DNA from: PXAH01 sp964605645
Lineage (GTDB): Bacteria > Omnitrophota > Gorgyraeia > Duberdicusellales > 4484-171
Assembly (NCBI GenBank): GCA_964605645.1
Contig: CAZSDJ010000017.1
Coordinates: 1 to 35,037 of the forward strand
Length of the DNA stretch: 35,037 nucleotides
Direction of reading: 5' to 3'
Position numbers and translations under genes: made by a program. Below, one piece after another: positions 1-6,676 of this stretch (within the stretch, counting starts at the first letter, position 1; each line of letters begins with the position of its first letter). The notes beneath the pieces are model-generated. The model searched no databases and had not been told where the DNA came from. It saw only the letters and a list, made by a program, of their open reading frames with translations.

Positions 1-7
1 TATTATT

Positions 8-1177
8 TTAATTAACAATAACCCCAAACAAAATTCCACTGACTGTTGCCATCACGACCACAAGGCTTACATAAATAACAGTTTTTTTGGTGCCGATAAC
101 TCCCCGGATAACAAGCATGTTGGGTAAACTGAGCGCGGGCCCTGCCAAAAGAAGTGCTAAGGCGGGCCCTTTGCCCATACCGGCACCAATAAGGCCTTGC
201 AATATCGGAACTTCAGTAAGTGTAGCAAAATACATAAAGGCCCCGACAATTGAAGCAAAAAAGTTAGCCAAAAGGGAATTGCCACCGACAGCTTTTTCAA
301 TTATCCAGGAAGGGATTAACCCTTCATTACCGGGACGGCCTAGGAGCAACCCGGCAACAATTACTCCCATTAAAAGTAAAGGCATTATCTGCTTGGCAAA
401 AGTCCAGGATGCCGATACCCAGCCGATTATCTCATCTTTCTTAAACCAACGAACCAACATTATTCCAACTAAGGCAAGAAACCCGATAGATAGAAACCAT
501 TTTATTGAGTAAATAAAAGCCCATATCCCTGTATCAGTTTGAGGTTCAGCCCAGTTGGCAAAGACTAAAAAACCTACCATCGCGGCAAAGTATAAAGCGT
601 TCTTAAATAAAGGCCTGTCCTCTTTTTCTTCGCCGGCAGAAAAGTCTCCGGCAGCATGGCGGGCTCTTTCTTCTTTGATGAATATAAAATGCATTAACAG
701 CCCAATAACAACACTAAAAATTATCGCACCGATTGCCCGAGCCAAGCCAAGTTCCCAGCCGAGAATCCGTGCGGTCATAATAATTGCCAATACATTTATA
801 GCAGGGCCGGAATACAAAAAAGCTACCGCAGGGCCCAACCCGGCCCCTCTTTTGTAAATACCGGAAAAAAGCGGTAAAACTGTACAGGAACAGACTGCTA
901 GGATTGTCCCTGAAATAGAAGCAACACTATAAGCTAAGATTTTTTTTGCTTTTGCTCCAAAGTACTTAATAACAGATGCTTGACTGACAAAAACAGAAAT
1001 AGCTCCCGCGATAAAAAAAGCGGGAACAAGACAAAGCAATACATGTTCGCGTGCGTACCAGCGAACTAAAGCTAATGCCTCAAATATAGGATTCTTAAAA
1101 GGCAGCAGTTCAACGGGAAGGTAGAAACAGGCAAGAAAGGCCGCAACCATTAATAATAATTTCTTTGATTCTTTCAT
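8..1177 (-). CDS. ArsP/YraQ-type permease (PF03773-like)
   Basis: A 389-residue multi-pass inner-membrane protein of the ArsP/YraQ permease family, whose members export arsenicals or other metal(loid) or thiol-reactive compounds. The sequence shows about eight to ten hydrophobic segments, the family hallmark CSCTVLPLF and a second glycine/proline-rich half-repeat (GPALALLLAGPALSLPN) near the C-terminus. A hydrophilic acidic loop lies around residues 168-190. The gene follows an ArsR-type regulator, which supports a metal(loid) export role, but the substrate cannot be read from sequence. Its ATG overlaps the TGA of the GIY-YIG gene by four bases. Its ribosome-binding sequence (GGAAGGGC) is the terminal repeat of that inserted cassette. 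The stop codon lies a few bases from the window edge. Confidence 0.85.
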   Translation of the reverse strand: MKESKKLLLMVAAFLACFYLPVELLPFKNPIFEALALVRWYAREHVLLCLVPAFFIAGAISVFVSQASVIKYFGAKAKKILAYSVASISGTILAVCSCTVLPLFSGIYKRGAGLGPAVAFLYSGPAINVLAIIMTARILGWELGLARAIGAIIFSVVIGLLMHFIFIKEERARHAAGDFSAGEEKEDRPLFKNALYFAAMVGFLVFANWAEPQTDTGIWAFIYSIKWFLSIGFLALVGIMLVRWFKKDEIIGWVSASWTFAKQIMPLLLMGVIVAGLLLGRPGNEGLIPSWIIEKAVGGNSLLANFFASIVGAFMYFATLTEVPILQGLIGAGMGKGPALALLLAGPALSLPNMLVIRGVIGTKKTVIYVSLVVVMATVSGILFGVIVN

Positions 1178-1521
1178 CCAGCCCTTCCTTTTAACGAATT
1201 TTCAGGTTTTTGCTTTACTTTGGAAGGGCTGGATTCACCAGCCCTTCCTTTTAGCGAATTTTCAATTCTTTTCTTTAATTTTGCAACACCACTGCCAAAG
1301 TGTTTTAATTTTTTCTCCCTATCAAACGCGTCAGTCTTTGATAGATACGCTTCGTAATAAACAATTTCTACAGGAAGATAACTCTTGGTGGAAAAACACT
1401 TGCCTGAATTATGTTCATTAAATCGTTTAATTAAATCTGACGTACAACCGATATACAACCTATCATGGTTTTTACTTTTAAGAATATAGACGTAATAAAA
1501 TTTTGGAAGGGCTGGATTCAT
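1174..1521 (-). CDS. Small GIY-YIG nuclease-domain protein
   Basis: A 115-residue protein of the standalone UvrC/YhbQ-like GIY-YIG family. Visible motifs are VYI (residues 11-13), YIG (23-25), Arg33 in the IKRFNEHN helix and the DAFDREKKLK segment holding the likely metal-binding Glu. These proteins are predicted DNA nucleases, but the cellular role of small members is mostly unknown. The C-terminus repeats itself: ENSLKGRAG occurs at residues 87-95 and again at 107-115, because the DNA carries a second, shortened copy of the cassette end. The start has a good ribosome site (GAAGGAG). The gene sits inside an inverted-repeat cassette (separate entry) between arsR and the permease. Confidence 0.85.
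   Translation of the reverse strand: MNPALPKFYYVYILKSKNHDRLYIGCTSDLIKRFNEHNSGKCFSTKSYLPVEIVYYEAYLSKTDAFDREKKLKHFGSGVAKLKKRIENSLKGRAGESSPSKVKQKPENSLKGRAG
1178..1515 (-). mobile_element. GIY-YIG cassette with 11-bp inverted repeats, plus deleted copy
   Basis: Two head-to-tail units lie here. The full unit (1238-1515) begins and ends with perfect 11-bp inverted repeats, CCAGCCCTTCC and GGAAGGGCTGG, and contains nearly all of the GIY-YIG gene. The short unit (1178-1232, 55 bp) has the same two ends and shares a 27-bp end block with the full unit (one mismatch), but lacks the middle. The units are separated by ATTCA. On the coding strand TGAAT precedes the full unit, TGAAT lies between the units and ATGAAA follows the short unit, so TGAA recurs at all three junctions like a target duplication. 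The direct sequence TTCATCCA flanks the whole block (1173-1180 and 1517-1524). Mobility is inferred. Confidence 0.6.
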
Positions 1522-1542
1522 CCACTATCTCCTTCTTTTTCC

Positions 1543-1564
1543 TAAATAGCAAAATAGCTATTTA
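1543..1564. promoter_or_regulatory. Probable second ArsR operator, upstream of the permease unit
   Basis: A perfect inverted repeat TAAATAGC-N6-GCTATTTA overlaps the arsR stop codon. It has the same 8-6-8 layout and nearly the same sequence as the palindrome in front of arsR, so it is probably bound by the same repressor. It would control transcription into the GIY-YIG gene and permease. Confidence 0.5.
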
Positions 1565-1932
1565 TTCCGGCAAATTTTTTTAGGGCAACAGAGCCTTTCT
1601 CTATTGGCTTTACTGATCTTCTTTTTATCCTGATTAACAATGCTGTCACCGGAAATCCAGGTATTTAAATTGTTGATAAAATTCTTTGCATAAACATTTT
1701 GCGAACACAAGTAATAATTTGTCCACAAGCCTTCATTTTCACTGGCAATAAAACCAGTTGATTTTAATTTCTTGAGATGACGCGACACACTAGGCTGACT
1801 AATAGCCAAAACAAACGCCATCTCACAGACACACATCTTTTTAATTTTAAGCATACTTAAAATTCTTATTCGATTGATATCTGCCGATGCTTTTACAATT
1901 TTATCTAATTTTGTTACAGATAGTTTTTTCAT
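1558..1932 (-). CDS. arsR: ArsR/SmtB-family metal-sensing repressor
   Basis: A 124-residue winged-helix repressor of the ArsR family. The DNA-recognition helix is in SQPSVSRHLKKLKSTGFI. The MCVCEM segment carries Cys34 and Cys36 and matches the CVC metal-binding pair of As(III)/Sb(III)-sensing ArsR proteins. More cysteines lie at the C-terminus (CCPKKIC, residues 115, 116 and 121). Binding of the metalloid would release the protein from DNA and switch on the downstream permease. A palindromic operator lies 16 bases upstream of the start, between a promoter and the gene, as expected for autoregulation. The same palindrome recurs at the 3' end of the gene. No ribosome site stronger than an A-rich tract is seen. 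Confidence 0.88.
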   Translation of the reverse strand: MKKLSVTKLDKIVKASADINRIRILSMLKIKKMCVCEMAFVLAISQPSVSRHLKKLKSTGFIASENEGLWTNYYLCSQNVYAKNFINNLNTWISGDSIVNQDKKKISKANRERLCCPKKICRNK

Positions 1933-1947
1933 TTTGTTTTTTAATTT

Positions 1948-1969
1948 TATATAGCCAACTTGCTATTTA
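1948..1969. promoter_or_regulatory. ArsR operator in front of arsR
   Basis: The palindrome TATATAGC-N6-GCTATTTA (7 of 8 arm positions pair) touches the downstream edge of the arsR -10 box. A repressor bound here would block the promoter. It matches the palindrome at 1543-1564. Confidence 0.6.
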
Positions 1970-1996
1970 GTTTACAGGTAAAACAAAAAATGTCAA
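1969..1996 (-). promoter_or_regulatory. arsR promoter
   Basis: On the minus strand there is a perfect -35 TTGACA (1991-1996), a 16-base spacer and a -10-like TAAACT (1969-1974), followed directly by the operator palindrome. Confidence 0.55.
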
Positions 1997-2018
1997 CTAA
2001 AATATTCGTTTTTTGTAG

Positions 2019-2046
2019 TTTACACCATAAAAATAGAAGTTATAAT
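2019..2046 (+). promoter_or_regulatory. Promoter of the 2.1-kb sensor kinase
   Basis: TTTACA (2019-2024), a 16-base spacer and a perfect TATAAT (2041-2046). Transcription would start near 2053, giving a leader of only about 15-25 bases. Confidence 0.55.
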
Positions 2047-2066
2047 ATTTATGGGATTAAAAAAGT

Positions 2067-3083
2067 GTGCAGATAATGAAAAAAAGAACAAGGAATCAAA
2101 AAGATAAAAATATTCATAAGGTTATTATTTCAGAATTAAAATATAACCCTTTCCGAAAAATTAAAAGCTGCTTTGCTTTGATGGTTATAATCCCCTTATT
2201 AGTGCTATTTTACCTTATAATCGGCAAAAATTTCCTTTATGAGCTTTTCTTAGGCACAGACGGCTTAATAATTGGAATAGCCTTAATCATCTCATGCTTG
2301 GGTTTTTTTGTTGCTTATAGATTAGTTGTTAATATTGTTAATAAACTTTTTTCTTATTTTATCGAACGAAAACTGGCAGAAGAAGAAAAAATAGAAGTTT
2401 TATCCGGACTTACTCACGACCTAAAAACTCCATTGTCAACTATTAGAGCCAGCTTACAAAATATTGCAGATGGAATATGTGGTTATATAAATAAAACTCA
2501 ACAATACATGGCAAATACTTGCATTAAATCATTAGATAAAGCAACTAATTTTATAAATCAAATGCTCAATCTCGCTAAACAAAAAATAACAATTACACAA
2601 TTCCAGCGGGAACTAATTAACTTTGGCCAGCTGGTAAAAGATGAGGTTGATGAAATTACTGTTTTAGCAAAGAAAAACAACCAAAAAGTACATTGCAGGA
2701 TTTTATCTACTAAACTAAAAATGTGGGGAAATAAAGAAAAACTTTCCAGGGCAATTATGAATCTTTTATCAAATGCTGTTAAATACTCCGATAAAGCCGG
2801 TAGGCTCGACATAATTCTTTCTTCTGATAGCGATACTATAAAACTTGCAGTGATAAATACAGGGGCCGGCATACCTCAAGACAAACTTAATAAAATATTT
2901 ACTAAATATGAAAGAATTAAATCTAGTTCACAAATCGAAGGTTCTGGCCTTGGCCTTTTTCTGGTAAAAGATGTCATTGACTTACATGAAGGCCACATAA
3001 CTGTAAGAAGCATTCCAAGCAAAGAAACTGAATTTAATATAACTTTACCCCGAGATCTTCGCGCGAAAACAAGGACCGGCTAA
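2067..3083 (+). CDS. Membrane sensor histidine kinase
   Basis: A 338-residue two-component sensor kinase. Two hydrophobic segments (about residues 36-53 and 66-87) form a short membrane hairpin with almost no outside loop, so the input is probably sensed in or near the membrane. The phosphoacceptor is His117 in LTHDLKTPLS. The ATPase domain shows the N box (NLLSNAVKYS), G1 (NTGAGIP) and G2 (GSGLGLFLVKDV). The start may be the GTG at 2067 or the ATG at 2076; neither has a clear ribosome site. It converges with a single-domain response regulator 18 bases downstream, its likely partner although on the other strand. Confidence 0.88.
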   Translation: MQIMKKRTRNQKDKNIHKVIISELKYNPFRKIKSCFALMVIIPLLVLFYLIIGKNFLYELFLGTDGLIIGIALIISCLGFFVAYRLVVNIVNKLFSYFIERKLAEEEKIEVLSGLTHDLKTPLSTIRASLQNIADGICGYINKTQQYMANTCIKSLDKATNFINQMLNLAKQKITITQFQRELINFGQLVKDEVDEITVLAKKNNQKVHCRILSTKLKMWGNKEKLSRAIMNLLSNAVKYSDKAGRLDIILSSDSDTIKLAVINTGAGIPQDKLNKIFTKYERIKSSSQIEGSGLGLFLVKDVIDLHEGHITVRSIPSKETEFNITLPRDLRAKTRTG

Positions 3084-3100
3084 ATTAAACAGCTTTTCTT

Positions 3101-3475
3101 CTAATCAACTCCACCTAAAATTTTTTTAATTTTTAAAAGCATCTGATTCAAATCACAAGGCTTGGTTATATAATCAACAGCACCTAGTTGCTCTGCCTTT
3201 TCTTTAACTACCTCAGCCGGAAGTGCAGAAAAAAGTATTACCGGTATCAGCATAGTATTTACCGATTTTTTTAAATTCTCATAAACAGTACATCCATCTC
3301 CGGCCGGCATTTTAATATCAAGAATAATTAAATCCGGTTTTTTTTCATGCGCAAGTGAAACACTTTGTAAGCCGTCAGCCGCTAAAAAAACTTCATAACC
3401 CTTAGCTTTAAACCTTATCGCAACCGACTGTATTAAATCAAATTCATCATCACAAATTAATATTTTCTTTGCCAT
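3101..3475 (-). CDS. Single-domain response regulator (receiver)
   Basis: A CheY-like receiver of 124 residues without an output domain. Phosphorylation site Asp53 (LIILDIKMP), acidic pocket Asp9-Asp10 and the conserved Lys in TKPCD are all present. It probably passes on phosphate or acts by protein contact. I chose the ATG at 3475, which is preceded by a G-rich ribosome site. An in-frame ATG at 3493 would add MGGGKI, but its codons are made of the same run of nine Cs (3483-3491 on the plus strand), so that start is less convincing. It converges with the sensor kinase gene and follows the DUF2391-like gene on its own strand. Confidence 0.85.
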   Translation of the reverse strand: MAKKILICDDEFDLIQSVAIRFKAKGYEVFLAADGLQSVSLAHEKKPDLIILDIKMPAGDGCTVYENLKKSVNTMLIPVILFSALPAEVVKEKAEQLGAVDYITKPCDLNQMLLKIKKILGGVD

Positions 3476-3587
3476 GATTTTACCCCCCCCCATTCTAAGA
3501 CATCAGTCTATTTTCAAATTTAATTAATAAGCTATTTAATGCTTTTCTATAAAATCATACCTCTTAGGATTTTTTTTTCAACTAAAA

Positions 3588-4094
3588 TTATTTCATGTTA
3601 TCACTAATGGTAGCAGCCATCGAAGCAGGAAAAGCGGTAATGATTATTCTTTTAATTGCTAAAAGATTATCAACCCCCCAGGGGCATTTTTCAATTATAG
3701 TTAACAAAAGCCCCACTACCAATAAAGACAATAGGTATGTTGCTATTGTTCTTTTAAAATATTCGCCCAGATGTGTTTTTAAGTTAAATCGATAAAAGTT
3801 AAAATAAACAAACAATGCAATAAATAATATCGAGACAAAGCTAAGCAACAATACATTTTCCATTTTTAATTCACTGGCAAGTATCCACGTCTCTTCAGTG
3901 AGTCCAACCGGGATTGCAAGAATTGTCGCCCCCACTATTATCTGCAACACATCGCGCGGCTTAAACTCAACCATAAAGGGCGCAATAATGGTGCTGATTA
4001 CCTTGCCGGTATTATCAAAAATTGGTATCACCTTATGCAAATATCCACCGATACGCTTAATTTTGTATTTAGAATTAGCCCCCTTCTTCTCCAT
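3588..4094 (-). CDS. Membrane protein, DUF2391-like
   Basis: A 168-residue membrane protein with about four hydrophobic segments (roughly 50-72, 82-100, 117-137 and 143-162). A soluble N-terminus of about 45 residues contains a beta-like segment (KVIPIFDNTGKVIS). The stretch RDVLQIIVGATILAIPVGLTE followed by ETW resembles the start of the DUF2391 integral-membrane family. No function is known. A clear AGGAGG site precedes the ATG. It lies between the exported FKBP gene and a receiver gene on the same strand. The family assignment is from memory of the pattern only. Confidence 0.6.
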   Translation of the reverse strand: MEKKGANSKYKIKRIGGYLHKVIPIFDNTGKVISTIIAPFMVEFKPRDVLQIIVGATILAIPVGLTEETWILASELKMENVLLLSFVSILFIALFVYFNFYRFNLKTHLGEYFKRTIATYLLSLLVVGLLLTIIEKCPWGVDNLLAIKRIIITAFPASMAATISDNMK

Positions 4095-4151
4095 TTACCC
4101 TCCTCCTTGATTAATGATGTTCAATTAATGATAAAATTCTTTTTTCTTTGC

Positions 4152-4655
4152 TTATTCTACTGACACTATGGTCACATCGAAATTTAAGGTTTTTCCAGCT
4201 AGAGGATGGTTTAGGTCAAGAATCACAGATTCAGCTTTAACCTCAGCCACCTTCACCGGTACAGCTTGGCCTTGCGGCCCTTGCATCTGCAGCATCATCC
4301 CGGCCTTTGGCTCTAGCTCTTTGGGCAAAGAACTTTTTGGTATTTCTTTAAAAGCATCGGGATTTTCTCCACCATAAGCTTCTTTTGGCCCTACCTTTAC
4401 GCTTGCTTTTTCGCCTGCTTTCATCCCTTTTAGCTCCTCAGCAAGCCCGGGTATTATTTTCCCTTCGCCGTGAGTATAGGTAAGGGGGCCTCTGTCTTTA
4501 GAAGAATCAACCACTTCCCCATCGACGGTTAAGGTATAATCAAAAGCTACTTTTTTTCCTTGTTCAATAGTCATACTATCATCTCCTTTTGCTTTGCTCA
4601 CACCGACATTGATTACTAAAAACAAACAAACAAAAACTAAAATAAATCGCTTCAT
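4152..4655 (-). CDS. Exported FKBP-type (SlyD-like) peptidyl-prolyl isomerase
   Basis: A 167-residue FKBP-family peptidyl-prolyl cis-trans isomerase that speeds proline isomerisation during protein folding. Residues 1-23 form a signal peptide (hydrophobic core FILVFVCLFLVINVGV) with no lipobox cysteine, so the mature protein is probably periplasmic. The SlyD-type FKBP fold follows (GKKVAFDYTLTVDGEVVDSS, then GLAEELKGMKAGEK), with the insert-in-flap domain and the return strand LAGKTLNFDVTIVSVE. The His-rich metal-binding tail of SlyD is absent. A GGAGT ribosome site precedes the ATG. A hairpin plus U tract lies just upstream, in what may be its leader. Confidence 0.9.
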   Translation of the reverse strand: MKRFILVFVCLFLVINVGVSKAKGDDSMTIEQGKKVAFDYTLTVDGEVVDSSKDRGPLTYTHGEGKIIPGLAEELKGMKAGEKASVKVGPKEAYGGENPDAFKEIPKSSLPKELEPKAGMMLQMQGPQGQAVPVKVAEVKAESVILDLNHPLAGKTLNFDVTIVSVE

Positions 4656-4690
4656 AATTTTTACTCCTTTTTTTTATTTTCCCTATAAAA

Positions 4691-4722
4691 AAACCGTAAA
4701 GTTGAATTCACCTTTACGGTTT
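4691..4722 (-). terminator. Rho-independent terminator after the radical SAM gene
   Basis: An 11-bp perfect stem (AAACCGTAAAG / CTTTACGGTTT) with a 10-base loop is followed on the minus strand by a run of seven Us. It ends the radical SAM transcript. It also lies between the likely FKBP promoter and the FKBP gene. Confidence 0.75.
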
Positions 4723-4751
4723 AATTTATTTTTTTTCTAAATACCTGACTT

Positions 4752-4780
4752 AACTTATCACTTATGGAAGGAAGTGTCAA
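4752..4780 (-). promoter_or_regulatory. Possible FKBP promoter
   Basis: A perfect TTGACA (4775-4780) begins five bases after the radical SAM stop codon. The best -10 at 17 bases is the poor TAAGTT. The FKBP start has no other promoter-like sequence between the terminator hairpin and its ATG. Confidence 0.4.
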
Positions 4781-4784
4781 ATAG

Positions 4785-6377
4785 TTATGATTTTTTTTGT
4801 TTTTCTTTTTTCTTTTTTATCTTACCTTGAGCTTTTTTTAACTGGTCATGAAAAGACCCCTTCTTTAGTTGTTTGGTCCAGTCTTTTAAAACCAGCCAGC
4901 CGCCGAAGCGAGCTAAGCTATTTCGCCAAGGCCGGTACCAGCGGCGCCAACCGGCACGAATATTGTGCAAAAAGAAAATTAAGGAAGTAAAGGAAAAAAT
5001 TCGTAATCCAATAATAAACAAGTACTTAAATTCATAAAAACGACTCATAATTTTTCCTGTTGCTTGCTGCAGCTGTTGAGCGCTAAATTGTTCATCCGGC
5101 TCAAAAATGGGAAAATTACCATCATAATACTGCCAGCCAATTTCTTCTTTCGGATAAACTCTTTGCCGTTTTTCTAAACGCTGCCGCAAGCCAGTCCCCG
5201 CTAAGGGTACCGGTAACAATACTTGGATTGTATCAATTTTTGCTTTTTTAATAAATCTTTTGTATATTTTGACCCGTTTTTCTAAAGACACACTCAGCCT
5301 TTTTCCTCCTTTTAAAGGATAGCCAAAGATAAACATCCCGTGGACCAAAAAGCCAAAACGATGATAAGTTCTAGCCAGCTCTACCATCTCTTCCGGTTTA
5401 ATATGTTTTTCCATAGCTTCAAGCTCCTCTTTAATCGGAGACTCAAAACCAATTGCCACCATGTTAATACCAGCCTTACGCATTGCCGAAAGCAATTCTG
5501 TGTCCTTAGCCTTATCGAGGCGAATCTGGACCGCAAGATCAAGCCGGCGGCCTACTTTGTGTTGATAGCCATACAGCATTTGGCAAAAGCGAATACTGTC
5601 TTTGCGAAACTGGCCAAATAAGTCATCAACTATAAAAAAATGGCGGGCATCGCGCGTTTCAAGAAGACGGGCAATGTCTTCAATCAAGCGCTCAGGAGAA
5701 GCACGCCGGGGTTTGCCCTTAACTGTACAAAACTCACAATTCATCCCGCAGCCGCGAATTCTTCCTACAGGATAAAGTTTTATTTTCGCATAACGAACTA
5801 AAGAAAAATCCGGGGGCGGCAAAGAATCAAAATCGGTAATTGGTTCACGCGGCTCAGCGATTACCGTTTTTTCACCTTTTCGATAAGCAATGCCTTTAAT
5901 CGCAGACACATCCCTATTGGCGGAAAGACTTTTCAATAGTTCTTTGATCGTCAATTCACCTTCGCCAATCACTAAATAGTCAATACCTGCAGCTAGAGCT
6001 TCATCAATATTTTTTTCCACAAAGTGTTGGCCACCGGCAATCGTTATTACTCCTTCCTTTTTATAGAAATCTGCAACCTCATAAAGACGGGGAACAGTAC
6101 TGGTAAGGCCGCCGTATAAACCAACTACATCAGCCGGGCGTACTTTTTGTAGATAGCAATGATTTGCGCCGCCTGAGGAGTCTTTGGGGCCGTAGCGGCG
6201 TAAGTTATTTTCGTCAATCACTTCTACGTCCCAATTTTCTAATTTATTGGCTACACTGGCAATACTTACCGGGCCTAAGGCGGTAGTCCTTTTGGCAATA
6301 CCGGAATAAATGTTAAAAGCCGGATAGACAGGGATGATAATTCTTAATCTGTATCTTTTTTTGCTCTGATCTAACAT
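4785..6377 (-). CDS. B12-binding-domain radical SAM protein
   Basis: A 530-residue protein. The first 160 residues form a cobalamin-binding-type Rossmann domain (VVGLYGGLTSTVPR, VITIAGGQHF, LVIGEGELT) without the DxHxxG histidine. A radical SAM core follows, with the 4Fe-4S motif CGMNCEFC (Cys210, Cys214, Cys217). These enzymes use S-adenosylmethionine radicals, often for methylation or C-C bond chemistry on lipids or natural products; the substrate here is unknown. The last 100 residues contain a hydrophobic stretch (YLFIIGLRIFSFTSLIFFLH) and a very basic tail (KKKKEKQKK), which suggests membrane association. It lies 38 bases after the truncated YihY fragment and may be read from that fragment's promoter. 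Confidence 0.85.
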   Translation of the reverse strand: MLDQSKKRYRLRIIIPVYPAFNIYSGIAKRTTALGPVSIASVANKLENWDVEVIDENNLRRYGPKDSSGGANHCYLQKVRPADVVGLYGGLTSTVPRLYEVADFYKKEGVITIAGGQHFVEKNIDEALAAGIDYLVIGEGELTIKELLKSLSANRDVSAIKGIAYRKGEKTVIAEPREPITDFDSLPPPDFSLVRYAKIKLYPVGRIRGCGMNCEFCTVKGKPRRASPERLIEDIARLLETRDARHFFIVDDLFGQFRKDSIRFCQMLYGYQHKVGRRLDLAVQIRLDKAKDTELLSAMRKAGINMVAIGFESPIKEELEAMEKHIKPEEMVELARTYHRFGFLVHGMFIFGYPLKGGKRLSVSLEKRVKIYKRFIKKAKIDTIQVLLPVPLAGTGLRQRLEKRQRVYPKEEIGWQYYDGNFPIFEPDEQFSAQQLQQATGKIMSRFYEFKYLFIIGLRIFSFTSLIFFLHNIRAGWRRWYRPWRNSLARFGGWLVLKDWTKQLKKGSFHDQLKKAQGKIKKKKEKQKKS

Positions 6378-6415
6378 AGCTCTAACTTATAATCTCAAAA
6401 CAATCTAAATATCTT

Positions 6416-6583
6416 TTAGGTAAAGGCGGATGCCCGCAATTGACAGCGATCTTTGTTGAATTCACGCAAAGTCAAAAGTACGATGCGGAGCTGCTTAATT
6501 AAGAATGACTTAACCTTAGTCAAGTCCCGCAGCCGCAGCCGCCAGACATCATCAGTAATAAATTTTATTAATTTTACCAGCAT
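6416..6583 (-). pseudogene. Truncated YihY/BrkB-like N-terminal fragment
   Basis: A 55-codon reading frame with a ribosome site (AGGAGT) and ATG at 6583. It reads MLVKLIKFITDDVWRLRL at the start and ends EFNKDRCQLRASAFT before TAA. This resembles the cytoplasmic N-terminus of YihY/BrkB-family membrane proteins, where the segment after the CQLRASA-like motif leads into the first membrane helix. Here the frame stops exactly at that point and nothing of the roughly 220-residue membrane domain remains; the radical SAM gene follows. It is either a decayed remnant or a reused small peptide. The family match is from pattern memory and needs a profile search. Confidence 0.55.
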
Positions 6584-6627
6584 TGTAAATTAATACTCCT
6601 TATCTGTTGTTTTTATTGTTGATTATT

Positions 6628-6656
6628 ATAATAGCTGAATATCTAACTTTAAGCAA
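6628..6656 (-). promoter_or_regulatory. Promoter of the YihY fragment / radical SAM unit
   Basis: On the minus strand TTGCTT (6651-6656) is followed by a 17-base spacer and TATTAT (6628-6633). It would drive the YihY-like fragment and probably the radical SAM gene. Confidence 0.5.
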
Positions 6657-6676
6657 TTGTTTTATTCTCCCTTCCT

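Noticed and set aside
87..512. Plus-strand 141-codon frame
   Set aside because: It runs antisense to the permease, has low-complexity Pro/Ala/Ile-rich sequence and no ribosome site; it is a shadow.
3476..3493. Longer start for the receiver gene, or phase variation at the run of nine Cs
   Set aside because: The inner ATG has the better spacing to a G-rich ribosome site. The run lies upstream of the chosen start, so slippage would not shift the frame.
6378..6676. Empty spacer between the radical SAM and fusion genes
   Set aside because: It holds the YihY-like fragment with its own promoter, so it is not empty.
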